From NCBI GenBank assembly GCA_041745535.1, contig JBGTIS010000206.1:1-7361 (forward strand): 7,361 nt of DNA, given 5' to 3'. Numbering within the stretch: the stretch's first letter is position 1; each line of letters starts with the position of its first letter. A program made the position numbers and the translations under genes. Of this stretch, positions 1-7,178 are shown piece by piece. The notes beneath the pieces are model-generated. The model did no database searches, was not told the DNA's origin, and saw nothing but the letters and a program-made list of their open reading frames with translations. This DNA comes from JBGTIS01 sp041745535. Lineage in GTDB: Bacteria; Bacteroidota; Bacteroidia; Cytophagales; Cyclobacteriaceae.

Positions 1-1674
1 GAGGAACCTGGCTTGCAAAAGAGCATGCGGCGCGACTGGTGGCCCAAAATGGTGATGCTGAAAATTTTGCAGCAATATTATAATGCCACCGGCGACGAGC
101 GGGTGATTACCACGCTTACCAAATATTTCAAATACCAGTTAGCGGAATTACCCAATACGCCGCTGGACCACTGGAGCTTCTGGGCCGACCGCCGGGGTGG
201 GGACAACCTGATGGTGGTATACTGGCTGTATAACATTACCGGCGACGATTTTCTGCTGGAACTGGGCGAACTGATTACCAAACAAACTTTCCCCTGGGCC
301 ACAGTTTTCCTCAACGAAAATACAAATGATAAAACTAATTCACCCTGGTATTATTTCAAAATGAAAACCTATCCCTTCGACGAGAGTGAAATTAACGCGC
401 TTTCCGTGGCGCAGCAGGGGGGTATGCACTGTGTGAACTTTGCCCAGGGCTTTAAGCAGCCCCTGGTGTACTACCAGCAAAATCCGGATGAAAAATACCT
501 GAAAGCTGTGAAAAAGGCGCTCCATGATATTCAGAAATACCATGGACAGCCACAGGGCATGTATGGCGGCGACGAAGGCCTGCACGGTAAAAATCCGGTA
601 CAGGGCATTGAGTTTTGCTCTGTTTCAGAATCCATGTTTTCGCTGGAAACAATTTTACAGATTACCGGTGATATAGAATTTGCCGATTATCTGGAAAAAA
701 TCACCTATAACGCGCTGCCTACCCAGGCTACCGACGACTTTTCCAGCCGGCAATATTTCCAGGCGGCCAACCAGGTACAGATTACCGATAAAATGCAGGC
801 TTCGTACCAAACTATTGGTCATGGCGGCACCGACTATTGCTTTGGTGTGCTGACGGGATATCCCTGTTGTACCACCAACATGCACCAGTCGTGGCCCAAA
901 TATGTGCAGAACCTCTGGTATGCCACTGCCGATGGCGGCGCTGCCGCTTTGTTGTATGCGCCCAGTGAGGCGGAGATCAAAGTAGCCGACGGAAAAATGG
1001 TAAAATTTACGGAAGAAACCGGTTTCCCTTTTAAAGATGAAGTTACTTTTCGTATTGAAACAGCCGAAGCGGTTGCTTTTTCTTTTCACCTCAGAATTCC
1101 CGGCTGGACAGAAAACGCCACCGTTACGATTAATGAAGAAACCTGGACGGGCGAGGCTGAAAACGGAATCGCGAAAATAAATCGTACCTGGAACAATGGC
1201 GATGTGGTAACCATAAAAATGCCCATGAAGATCAAAACTTCGCAATGGTACGATTTTGCCACCAGCGTGGAGCGCGGCCCGCTGGTATATGCCCTTCGGG
1301 TTGAAGATGAATGGCGCAAAAAAGATCGTGGCGATAAGTACGAAACCTTTTATGAGATATTTCCAAAATCTGACTGGAATTACGCGCTCTATTATAAAGA
1401 CCTTGAAAATCTGGACAGTGCTTTTCAGGTAGAAGAACAAAACTGGAAAGGCGATTATCCCTGGAACCTGGAAAACGCGCCCGTCAAATTGAAAGCAAGA
1501 GGTGTGCAACTGCCTGAATGGCAACTTTCATCCGATGGCCTGCCCTTATTTACAGCCTGGTGGGGGCCGAGAGATATTCCCGAAAATGGTATTAAATTTA
1601 AAGAAATCACGTTGGTACCCTATGGTTGTACTACCCTGAGAATCACAGAGTTTCCGGTGTATGGCATGTTCTGA
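1..1674 (+). CDS. GH127-type (DUF1680) glycoside hydrolase, beta-L-arabinofuranosidase-like, 5' end missing
   Basis: The reading frame is open from base 1 (codons E-E-P-G before the TTG at 13), and the encoded start (DWWPKMVMLKILQQYYNATGD) is internal family sequence, so the gene begins upstream. Aligning by eye with the GH127 gene at 3321 suggests about 170 N-terminal residues, including any signal peptide, are lost. Numbering residues from base 13, the protein shows the (alpha/alpha)6 part to about residue 305, then beta-sandwich domains ending in the family-typical ITLVPYGCTTLRITEFP. The zinc-thiolate site is visible as E200-F-C202 (GIEFCSVSE) and C285-C286 (GYPCCTTNM); C285 would be the nucleophile by analogy with characterised GH127 enzymes. 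GGDE at 185-188 is the likely acid/base region. Known members hydrolyse beta-L-arabinofuranosides, though some relatives in the superfamily take other plant sugars, so the substrate is open. It is the first visible gene of the cluster, 12 bases before the next. Confidence 0.9.
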   Translation, partial: EEPGLQKSMRRDWWPKMVMLKILQQYYNATGDERVITTLTKYFKYQLAELPNTPLDHWSFWADRRGGDNLMVVYWLYNITGDDFLLELGELITKQTFPWATVFLNENTNDKTNSPWYYFKMKTYPFDESEINALSVAQQGGMHCVNFAQGFKQPLVYYQQNPDEKYLKAVKKALHDIQKYHGQPQGMYGGDEGLHGKNPVQGIEFCSVSESMFSLETILQITGDIEFADYLEKITYNALPTQATDDFSSRQYFQAANQVQITDKMQASYQTIGHGGTDYCFGVLTGYPCCTTNMHQSWPKYVQNLWYATADGGAAALLYAPSEAEIKVADGKMVKFTEETGFPFKDEVTFRIETAEAVAFSFHLRIPGWTENATVTINEETWTGEAENGIAKINRTWNNGDVVTIKMPMKIKTSQWYDFATSVERGPLVYALRVEDEWRKKDRGDKYETFYEIFPKSDWNYALYYKDLENLDSAFQVEEQNWKGDYPWNLENAPVKLKARGVQLPEWQLSSDGLPLFTAWWGPRDIPENGIKFKEITLVPYGCTTLRITEFPVYGMF

Positions 1675-1686
1675 TTTTTATAACCA

Positions 1687-3294
1687 TTGAATAAGCAAGT
1701 TGTGAGAATTCCTGTTCTGAAAATGTTCTGGCTCTATGGGTTGCCCTGTTGCTGGTTTTTTCTGGCGCTAGCACCCTTGGTACGGGCACAATCCTGGGTT
1801 AAAACTGAAAAGATTCAACACTATGTGGAAACCTTTAATGCCCATGATCAGGAAACTAAGAAAAACTTTGTTCCCAATGCGGACGCGCTGGATTGGCTGG
1901 AAGAAAATATTCCTTTTTTTGAATGTCCGGATACGACCCTGGAGCGCACCTATTATTTCAGGTGGTGGGTATACCGGAAGCACATTAAGCAAACTCCGGA
2001 TGGATTTGTCGTTACTGAGTTTCTGCCCGATGTACCCTGGTCTGGAAAATACAATACCATCAGTTGTCCGGCCGGTCACCACTTTTACGAAGGACGGTGG
2101 CTGCGGAATACACGGTACCTGAAAGACTATGCGAAATTCTGGTTTCGGGGTGGGGGCGCGCCCCGGTTATACAGTTTCTGGGCAGCCGACGCGCTCTATC
2201 AGATGTATCAGGTACACCATGATACGAGCTGGATAGTGGGTTTGCTGCCCGACCTGATGGAAAATTATCAGGGTTGGGAAAAAACCAACCTGGATGCCAA
2301 TGGCCTGTTCTGGCAAATCGACGATCGGGATGGTATGGAAGTGTCTATTGGTGGAAGCGGGTATCGGGCTACCATTAACAGTTATATGTATGGAGACGCG
2401 CAGGCTATCGCGCGCATTGCCCAACTGGCCGGAAAAACCAATCTGGCAAAGGAGTTTTCCGAAAAAGCCAGGAACATTAAGCAATTGATACAAAATAAAT
2501 TATGGGACGAAGAAGATCAGTTTTTCAAAGTATTGCCCCAAAAACCAGGGGCGGAACTGGCCAATGTACGTGAACTGCATGGTTATGTGCCCTGGTATTT
2601 CAATTTGCCCGATACAAATGCAGGCTATGCCATTGCCTGGAAGCAGCTGATGGACAGCACCGGATTTTATGCGCCTTTTGGTCCTACTTCGGCCGAAAGA
2701 AGATGTCCGAATTTTATGTTTGAACACAAACATGAATGTTTGTGGAATGGTCCTTCCTGGCCATTTGCCACTACCCAAACCCTGGTGGCCCTGGCCAATG
2801 TGTTGAACCATGAGGAGCAATCGTATGTTAGTAAACAGGATTATTTCCAGCTTTTAAAGATTTATACCAAAAGCCAGCAGCATACCCTGCCTGATGGTAC
2901 CATAGTGCCCTGGATTGACGAAAATCTGGATCCCTTTAACGGCGAATGGCTGGCTCTCAGCATTATGCAACCTACCGACCGGCCAGACAAAGATCGGGGT
3001 AAAGACTACAACCATTCTGCTTATGCCGATCTGATTATTACCGGCCTGCTAGGACTCAGACCCGGTACCGACAACCAGGTAACGGTAAATCCTTTGTTGC
3101 CGCCAGGTAACTGGGCGTATTTTCTGCTGGAAAAAATTCCCTATCACGGTCACCTGCTTACCATTCTGTTCGACCAGACAGGCGATCGTTATAAAAAAGG
3201 GAGAGGTTTTATGCTATATGCTGATGATAAACTAATAGCGCAGGCAGATACTTTACAAAAACTGGTGGGTCGGTTACCCGGCACTGAAAAATAA
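1687..3294 (+). CDS. Secreted (alpha/alpha)6-barrel glycoside hydrolase, MGH1-like / clan GH-G-like (paralogue of the 5475 gene)
   Basis: A 535-residue protein that I recognise as an (alpha/alpha)6 hydrolase related to GH63/GH37 and mannosylglycerate hydrolase-like enzymes; exact family and substrate are unknown to me. Residues 1-34 form a signal peptide with a likely signal peptidase I cut at VRA|QS. A conserved N-terminal block (about 77-120, with RTYYFRWWVYRKHIKQT) precedes the barrel. Candidate catalytic residues are D215 (DDRDGME) as acid and E412 (PWIDENLDPFNG, resembling the E-x-Y-x-P-x-x-G base motif of GH63) as base; WNGPSWPF at 353-360 is the usual aromatic substrate-site motif. A small C-terminal beta domain follows from about 455 (NQVTVNPLLPPGNW). 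Start choice: an in-frame stop at 1681-1683 limits it to TTG 1687, GTG 1702 or ATG 1723. TTG or GTG gives a basic n-region before the hydrophobic stretch, while the ATG start lacks one, so TTG is preferred with moderate confidence. It lies 12 bases after the GH127-type gene. Confidence 0.82.
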   Translation: MNKQVVRIPVLKMFWLYGLPCCWFFLALAPLVRAQSWVKTEKIQHYVETFNAHDQETKKNFVPNADALDWLEENIPFFECPDTTLERTYYFRWWVYRKHIKQTPDGFVVTEFLPDVPWSGKYNTISCPAGHHFYEGRWLRNTRYLKDYAKFWFRGGGAPRLYSFWAADALYQMYQVHHDTSWIVGLLPDLMENYQGWEKTNLDANGLFWQIDDRDGMEVSIGGSGYRATINSYMYGDAQAIARIAQLAGKTNLAKEFSEKARNIKQLIQNKLWDEEDQFFKVLPQKPGAELANVRELHGYVPWYFNLPDTNAGYAIAWKQLMDSTGFYAPFGPTSAERRCPNFMFEHKHECLWNGPSWPFATTQTLVALANVLNHEEQSYVSKQDYFQLLKIYTKSQQHTLPDGTIVPWIDENLDPFNGEWLALSIMQPTDRPDKDRGKDYNHSAYADLIITGLLGLRPGTDNQVTVNPLLPPGNWAYFLLEKIPYHGHLLTILFDQTGDRYKKGRGFMLYADDKLIAQADTLQKLVGRLPGTEK

Positions 3295-3320
3295 ACACTG
3301 AATTAAAAAAATTGAGAAAT

Positions 3321-5390
3321 ATGAGAATAATACCACTTTTCATTCTGCTACTGATTGCCGGAGCGATACTTTCCGGCTGCGACACTTCAGAAAAAAAAGA
3401 AGTAAAAGAAGAACCGAAATCCACAGGGTATTCGCTGACACCCGTTCCGTTTAACAAGGTAAAACTGGAAGATCAGTTCTGGAAACCCAGATTAGAAACC
3501 CAGGCGAAAACGCTGGTGCCCTTTGCCCTGGAAAAAACGCAACCCGCTGTGGAAAATCTGCGAAAAACAGCGGAATTTCTGAAAGGTAATAAAAACGACC
3601 TTCCTTTTCCACACCGCTACATTGCCTCTGATTTGTATAAAGTGATGGAAGGCGCTTCTTACCTGCTGATGGACAACCGGAATCCTGAGCTGGAAAAACA
3701 CATGGATGATATTATTGATGTGATTGCGGCTGCCCAGCAGGATGACGGCTACCTGTACGAAGCCCACATTACCGGGGTTTCCAAAGACCACGATGCATTC
3801 GGCGGCGGCGGTATGGGCGATAAACCGTACTCCTGGGTCCTGCACAGCCACGAACTGTACAACATGGGGCATATGTACGAAGCTGCTATTGCCTATTACC
3901 AGGCTACCGGAAAAGACAAGTGGTTGAAAGTAGCTGAGAAGAACGCGCAGCATATCAACAAAGTGTTTTTTGAAGGCGACCCGAATTACAATAATGGAAA
4001 ACCGGTAAACCAGGCTCCGGGGCATCAGGAACTGGAACTGGCACTGACCAAACTGTACCGGGTTACCAACAATGAATTGTATCTGGATATGGCGAAAAAA
4101 TTCCTGGACATTCGGGGAAAAACCTATGTGCCGGAAGGGGAAGGCGTGATGGCGCCTACCTATGCCCAGCAACACAAACCGGTAGCGGAACAGGAAGAAG
4201 CGGTGGGCCATGCCGTGCGGGCCGCTTATATGTATTCCGGTATGGCCGATGTGGGAGCACTTACAGGAACCAACGAATACAACCATGCACTCAACAGCAT
4301 CTGGCATAACATTGTGGATACCAAAATGCACATCACCGGTGGGTTGGGTGCTATCCATGGCATCGAAGGTTTTGGCCCGGCCTATGAATTACCCAATAAA
4401 GACGCCTATAATGAAACCTGTGCCGCGGTGGGCAATGTGTTTTTTAATTTCCGCATGTTTCTGCTTACCCAGGATGCACAGTATATGGATGTTGCAGAAG
4501 TAGCGCTATTCAATAATGCCCTGGCAGGAACGAACATAGAAGGCAACAAATTCTTCTATGTGAATCCGCTAGAAGCTGATGGTCATACTACCTTTAATCA
4601 TGGAAAACCCGGTCGGTCACCCTGGTTCAATACCGCCTGCTGTCCTTCTAACCTGGCCCGGCTGATTCCGCAGGTTTCCGGTATGATGTACGCCCACACC
4701 GATGTGGCTATTTTCGCCACCTTTTATGGCAGTAATCACACAACCATTGCACTGAAAAATGGCAAAGTGGCTATTAAACAGGAAGCGGACTATCCCTTCG
4801 ACGGACAGGTCGCCATCACCCTGAATCCTGAAAAAGCACTGGGCTTTCAACTGAAACTCAGGATTCCCACCTGGGCCAGTACCAATCAGTTTGTACCCGG
4901 TAAGCTTTACGATTATGTGGAAGCCAATCCTGTTGCATGGACTGTAAAAGTGAATGGAGAAACCATTACACCTGAGTTGGACAAAGGTTTTGCTACCATC
5001 GACCGTACCTGGCAGCCTGGCGATCGGGTTGAACTGACGCTGCCCATGCCGGTGAGGTTCAATACCGCCATTGCCCAGGTTGAAGCTGACAAAAACCGCA
5101 TCGCCGTTACCCGAGGTCCGCTGGTATATTGTGCCGAGGGCATCGATAATGGAGAGGCGGTACAACATTTTTATCTGGACCAGCTGCCTGATCCTTCCGC
5201 CGTTCAAACCCATGTGATTGGTGATGGGATTCTGAAAAATGTGCTTGAAATTGAAATTCCTTCTCAAAAAGTAAAGGGAAAAAGTGTCGAGAAAAGCAAA
5301 CTGTCCATGATTCCCTACTATGCCTGGGACAACCGGGAAGATGGTTCCATGATCGTCTGGCTACCTACTGAAAAAGAAATGGCGGAATAA
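3321..5390 (+). CDS. GH127 beta-L-arabinofuranosidase, lipoprotein
   Basis: A 689-residue canonical GH127 enzyme expected to release beta-L-arabinofuranose from plant glycans by a retaining mechanism with a zinc-bound cysteine nucleophile. The start is ATG 3321, after an A-rich leader; it gives a signal peptide ending in the lipobox LSGC with C20 as the lipidated residue, followed by a charged Ser/Glu/Lys linker. Catalytic features: E349 (HGIEGFG, acid/base position), E365-T-C367 (YNETCAAVGN) and C440-C441 (TACCPSN), the zinc ligands with C440 as nucleophile. The 16-residue spacing from E349 to E365 equals that of E322 to E338 in Bifidobacterium HypBA1. HELYNMGHMYEAAIAYYQ and EQEEAVGHAVRAAYMYSG are further family motifs, and the C-terminal beta-sandwich ends with IPYYAWDNREDGSMIVWLP. 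Length fits HypBA1 (about 658 residues) plus a signal peptide. A TTG nine bases upstream is in frame but would only add three residues. Probably outer-membrane anchored, facing periplasm or surface. Confidence 0.95.
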   Translation: MRIIPLFILLLIAGAILSGCDTSEKKEVKEEPKSTGYSLTPVPFNKVKLEDQFWKPRLETQAKTLVPFALEKTQPAVENLRKTAEFLKGNKNDLPFPHRYIASDLYKVMEGASYLLMDNRNPELEKHMDDIIDVIAAAQQDDGYLYEAHITGVSKDHDAFGGGGMGDKPYSWVLHSHELYNMGHMYEAAIAYYQATGKDKWLKVAEKNAQHINKVFFEGDPNYNNGKPVNQAPGHQELELALTKLYRVTNNELYLDMAKKFLDIRGKTYVPEGEGVMAPTYAQQHKPVAEQEEAVGHAVRAAYMYSGMADVGALTGTNEYNHALNSIWHNIVDTKMHITGGLGAIHGIEGFGPAYELPNKDAYNETCAAVGNVFFNFRMFLLTQDAQYMDVAEVALFNNALAGTNIEGNKFFYVNPLEADGHTTFNHGKPGRSPWFNTACCPSNLARLIPQVSGMMYAHTDVAIFATFYGSNHTTIALKNGKVAIKQEADYPFDGQVAITLNPEKALGFQLKLRIPTWASTNQFVPGKLYDYVEANPVAWTVKVNGETITPELDKGFATIDRTWQPGDRVELTLPMPVRFNTAIAQVEADKNRIAVTRGPLVYCAEGIDNGEAVQHFYLDQLPDPSAVQTHVIGDGILKNVLEIEIPSQKVKGKSVEKSKLSMIPYYAWDNREDGSMIVWLPTEKEMAE

Positions 5391-5470
5391 AGTCGGGAGT
5401 TGAAAGTCCGAAGACGGAAGCCCGAAGTTCTGACTCCCGACTTCGGTCTCCTGACTTCTGACTCCCAGCT
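5391..5470. repeat. 80-base imperfect inverted repeat (GACTCCCGACTTCGG-type intergenic element)
   Basis: The whole gap between the stop codon at 5388-5390 and the ATG at 5475 is a dyad centred at 5430/5431. The left arm 5391-5430 (AGTCGGGAGTTGAAAGTCCG...) pairs with the right arm 5431-5470 at 27 of 40 positions by hand count, 31 if G-U pairs are allowed. TGACTCCC also occurs twice in direct orientation (5431-5438 and 5459-5466). The composition, built from short AAGTC/GACTT-like units, differs from the neighbouring coding sequence. I associate such elements with repeated intergenic hairpins in Chitinophagaceae genomes; whether it is multicopy here cannot be seen from one window. In the transcript it would form a long stem-loop that could attenuate or separate expression of the last gene. 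Confidence 0.7.
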
Positions 5471-5474
5471 TCCT

Positions 5475-7055
5475 ATGAAAAAGCTTCTTATTAGCCTCGT
5501 TCTTTTTGCTCAGGTTTGCTGTACGGAAAAAAGGCTGCCTGACTTTTCAGATTTTGAACATTATATAGACGTATTCAATGAGCACGACAATGAGCTTTAT
5601 GTGCAGTACATACCCAATGAGCAGGCAGCTGATTTTTTGCGCGACAATATTCCCATTTTTCAATGCCCCGATCCCGACATAGAGCGAACCTATTATTTCC
5701 GGTGGTGGACTTACCGCAAGCATATCAAACAAACTGATACTGGTTTTGTGATCACCGAATTTCTGCCAGAGGTAAGCTGGGCAGGACCACACAATACCAT
5801 TTCCTGTGGATTATCCCCGCATATCATGGAAGGACGGTGGCTGCACAATCCGGAATACCTGGATGATTATATCGATTACTGGTGTTATGGTGGAAAAGAA
5901 GGCGGTCTGGCCGATAACCTCTTCAGTTACAGTAACTGGATGGGCGATGCTTTGTGGCAGCGATACCTGGTAAATGGCCGAAAGGATATGCTGGTTACCC
6001 AACTTCCTGCCATGATCGCTGCTTTTGAAAAGTGGAAAAAAGAGCATGGCACCAATGATCACCTGTACTGGTCGTATGATGTGCGCGATGGGATGGAAGA
6101 ATCTGTAAGCGGATCGCGTACCCGGAAAAACAGGAGGGCCACCATCAGCGCTTACGCATATGGCGATGCTAAAGCTATTGCCAATACGGCCCGACTGGCA
6201 CAAAACTCACCGTTGCTGGCTGCTTATGAAAAGGAGGCTGCGTCCATCAAGGAAGCTATTAATGAAAAACTATGGGATAAAAAGGCTCAGTTCTATAAAG
6301 TGCTGTTTGAAAATGATTCCTTGTCGGGTTGCCGGGAACTGCATGGATTTACGCCCTGGTATTTTTCCATTCCTCCACCTGCCCATGCCATTGCCTGGGA
6401 GCAGTTAATGGACAAAAATGGTTTCTTTTCCCCTTATGGTCCTACCACGGCAGAACAACGGCATCCTGGTTTTTCGGTAGAAAAGGCCTATACCAGCCCC
6501 AAAGCCTGTCGGTGGGACGGACCCGTCTGGCCATTTGCGACTTCTGTTACCCTAACGGCACTGGCTAATTATCTGAATGAATCGCCACAACCTGTCTTGA
6601 GTAAAAAAGATTACTTCAGGCAATTGCAGATTTATGCCAAAAGCCAGCAATTGGTGCAGGAAGAGGGTGGGGTAGTACCCTGGATAGACGAAAGTTTGGA
6701 TCCACGCAATGGAGCCTGGATTACCCGCGAACGCTTCAACAATATGAATACGGAAGGGTGGCAGGCAAAGGAAAGGGGGAAAGATTATAATCATTCCACA
6801 TTTTGTGACCTGGTAATTACCGGATTGATAGGAGTTCGACCGGGTGAAAATGAGGTAACAGTTAATCCATTGATTCCGGCAGATACCTGGGATTGGTTTT
6901 ACCTGAATGAGGTCCTGTACAAAGGAAAAAACCTGGCAGTAATCTGGGACAAAACCGGAAGAAAATATGGACTGGGTAAAGGGTTCAAAGTCTTTTATGC
7001 AGGAAAAGAAGTCTTCTCTTCCAATACCATAGAAAAGGCAATTGTAAAATTATAA
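5475..7055 (+). CDS. (alpha/alpha)6-barrel glycoside hydrolase, MGH1-like / clan GH-G-like, probable lipoprotein (paralogue of the 1687 gene)
   Basis: A 526-residue close relative of the 1687 gene: about 50 of 78 residues match over the N-terminal block from FNEHDNE to HNTISC. The start is ATG 5475 (MKKLLISLVLFAQVCC). An upstream in-frame TTG at 5400 would add 25 residues translated from the inverted repeat and bury the signal peptide, so it is rejected. The signal ends at C15-C16 in an atypical lipobox (AQVC or QVCC), so lipidation is likely but not certain. RTYYFRWWTYRKHIKQT is conserved; candidate acid D205 (DVRDGMEES), candidate base E406 (PWIDESLDPRNG), WDGPVWPF at 347-354, RGKDYNHS at 434-441 and the C-terminal beta domain (VTVNPLIPADTW) all match the paralogue. 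It differs by an extra basic stretch (SRTRKNRRATIS) just after the candidate acid and a longer glycine-containing loop (YGGKEGGLADN), both plausible specificity determinants. It is the last gene of the cluster. The substrate is unknown. Confidence 0.82.
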   Translation: MKKLLISLVLFAQVCCTEKRLPDFSDFEHYIDVFNEHDNELYVQYIPNEQAADFLRDNIPIFQCPDPDIERTYYFRWWTYRKHIKQTDTGFVITEFLPEVSWAGPHNTISCGLSPHIMEGRWLHNPEYLDDYIDYWCYGGKEGGLADNLFSYSNWMGDALWQRYLVNGRKDMLVTQLPAMIAAFEKWKKEHGTNDHLYWSYDVRDGMEESVSGSRTRKNRRATISAYAYGDAKAIANTARLAQNSPLLAAYEKEAASIKEAINEKLWDKKAQFYKVLFENDSLSGCRELHGFTPWYFSIPPPAHAIAWEQLMDKNGFFSPYGPTTAEQRHPGFSVEKAYTSPKACRWDGPVWPFATSVTLTALANYLNESPQPVLSKKDYFRQLQIYAKSQQLVQEEGGVVPWIDESLDPRNGAWITRERFNNMNTEGWQAKERGKDYNHSTFCDLVITGLIGVRPGENEVTVNPLIPADTWDWFYLNEVLYKGKNLAVIWDKTGRKYGLGKGFKVFYAGKEVFSSNTIEKAIVKL

Positions 7056-7101
7056 CAACATGGCTATCCTGAGTGAAGGCACCAGGTAATTAACAACATG
7101 G
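7053..7101 (+). repeat. 11-base direct repeat TAACAACATGG flanking a short spacer
   Basis: TAACAACATGG occurs at 7053-7063, overlapping the stop codon of the last hydrolase gene, and again at 7091-7101. The copies are identical over 11 bases and diverge on both sides. The 27 bases between them show no transposon ends. It may be chance, a small local duplication, or the footprint of an excised element. Confidence 0.3.
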
Positions 7102-7140
7102 ATTTTTAAAAAGCATATTGATTATCAAAGGAAACTTATC

Positions 7141-7162
7141 ATTAATCCACCAGATTAGTTTT
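7141..7162 (+). terminator. Weak candidate terminator hairpin after the hydrolase cluster
   Basis: TAATC (7143-7147) and GATTA (7153-7157) form a five-pair stem around the loop CACCA. One G-U and one A-T pair extend it outwards to 7141 and 7159, and a four-base T-run covers 7159-7162. The stem is AT-rich and short, so it would be a weak intrinsic terminator. Its position, between the convergent stops at 7055 and 7179, is where one is expected for the plus-strand genes. The rest of the 123-base gap (7056-7178) shows nothing else I can support. Confidence 0.3.
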
Positions 7163-7178
7163 ACCCAACAGGCACTTT

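Noticed and set aside
655..1524. Long minus-strand open frame (289 codons) inside the first GH127-type gene
   Set aside because: It lies fully antisense to a strongly supported gene, and its translation shows no recognisable domain or plausible gene context; it is a by-product of codon use on the other strand.
1735..1755. Cys-Cys in the signal region of the first MGH1-like hydrolase as a lipobox
   Set aside because: The cysteines in GLPCCWFFLAL precede the hydrophobic core rather than follow it, and a good signal peptidase I site lies after it at VRA|QS.
3295..3320. Promoter between the first MGH1-like gene and the canonical GH127 gene
   Set aside because: The 26 bases are simply A-rich; no TTTG / TAnnTTTG-type Bacteroidota promoter elements with proper spacing are visible, so read-through from upstream is more likely.
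3492..4358. Long minus-strand open frame (288 codons) inside the canonical GH127 gene
   Set aside because: It is antisense to conserved catalytic-domain sequence, and its His/Phe/Val-rich translation resembles no family; a shadow frame.
5400..5474. N-terminal extension of the last hydrolase from the TTG at 5400
   Set aside because: These 25 codons translate the inverted repeat, giving low-complexity sequence ahead of a complete signal peptide that starts at ATG 5475.
7060..7089. Tiny open frame (MAILSEGTR) after the last hydrolase gene
   Set aside because: Only nine codons, with no leader signal or conservation evidence; its start falls within the direct repeat and looks accidental.
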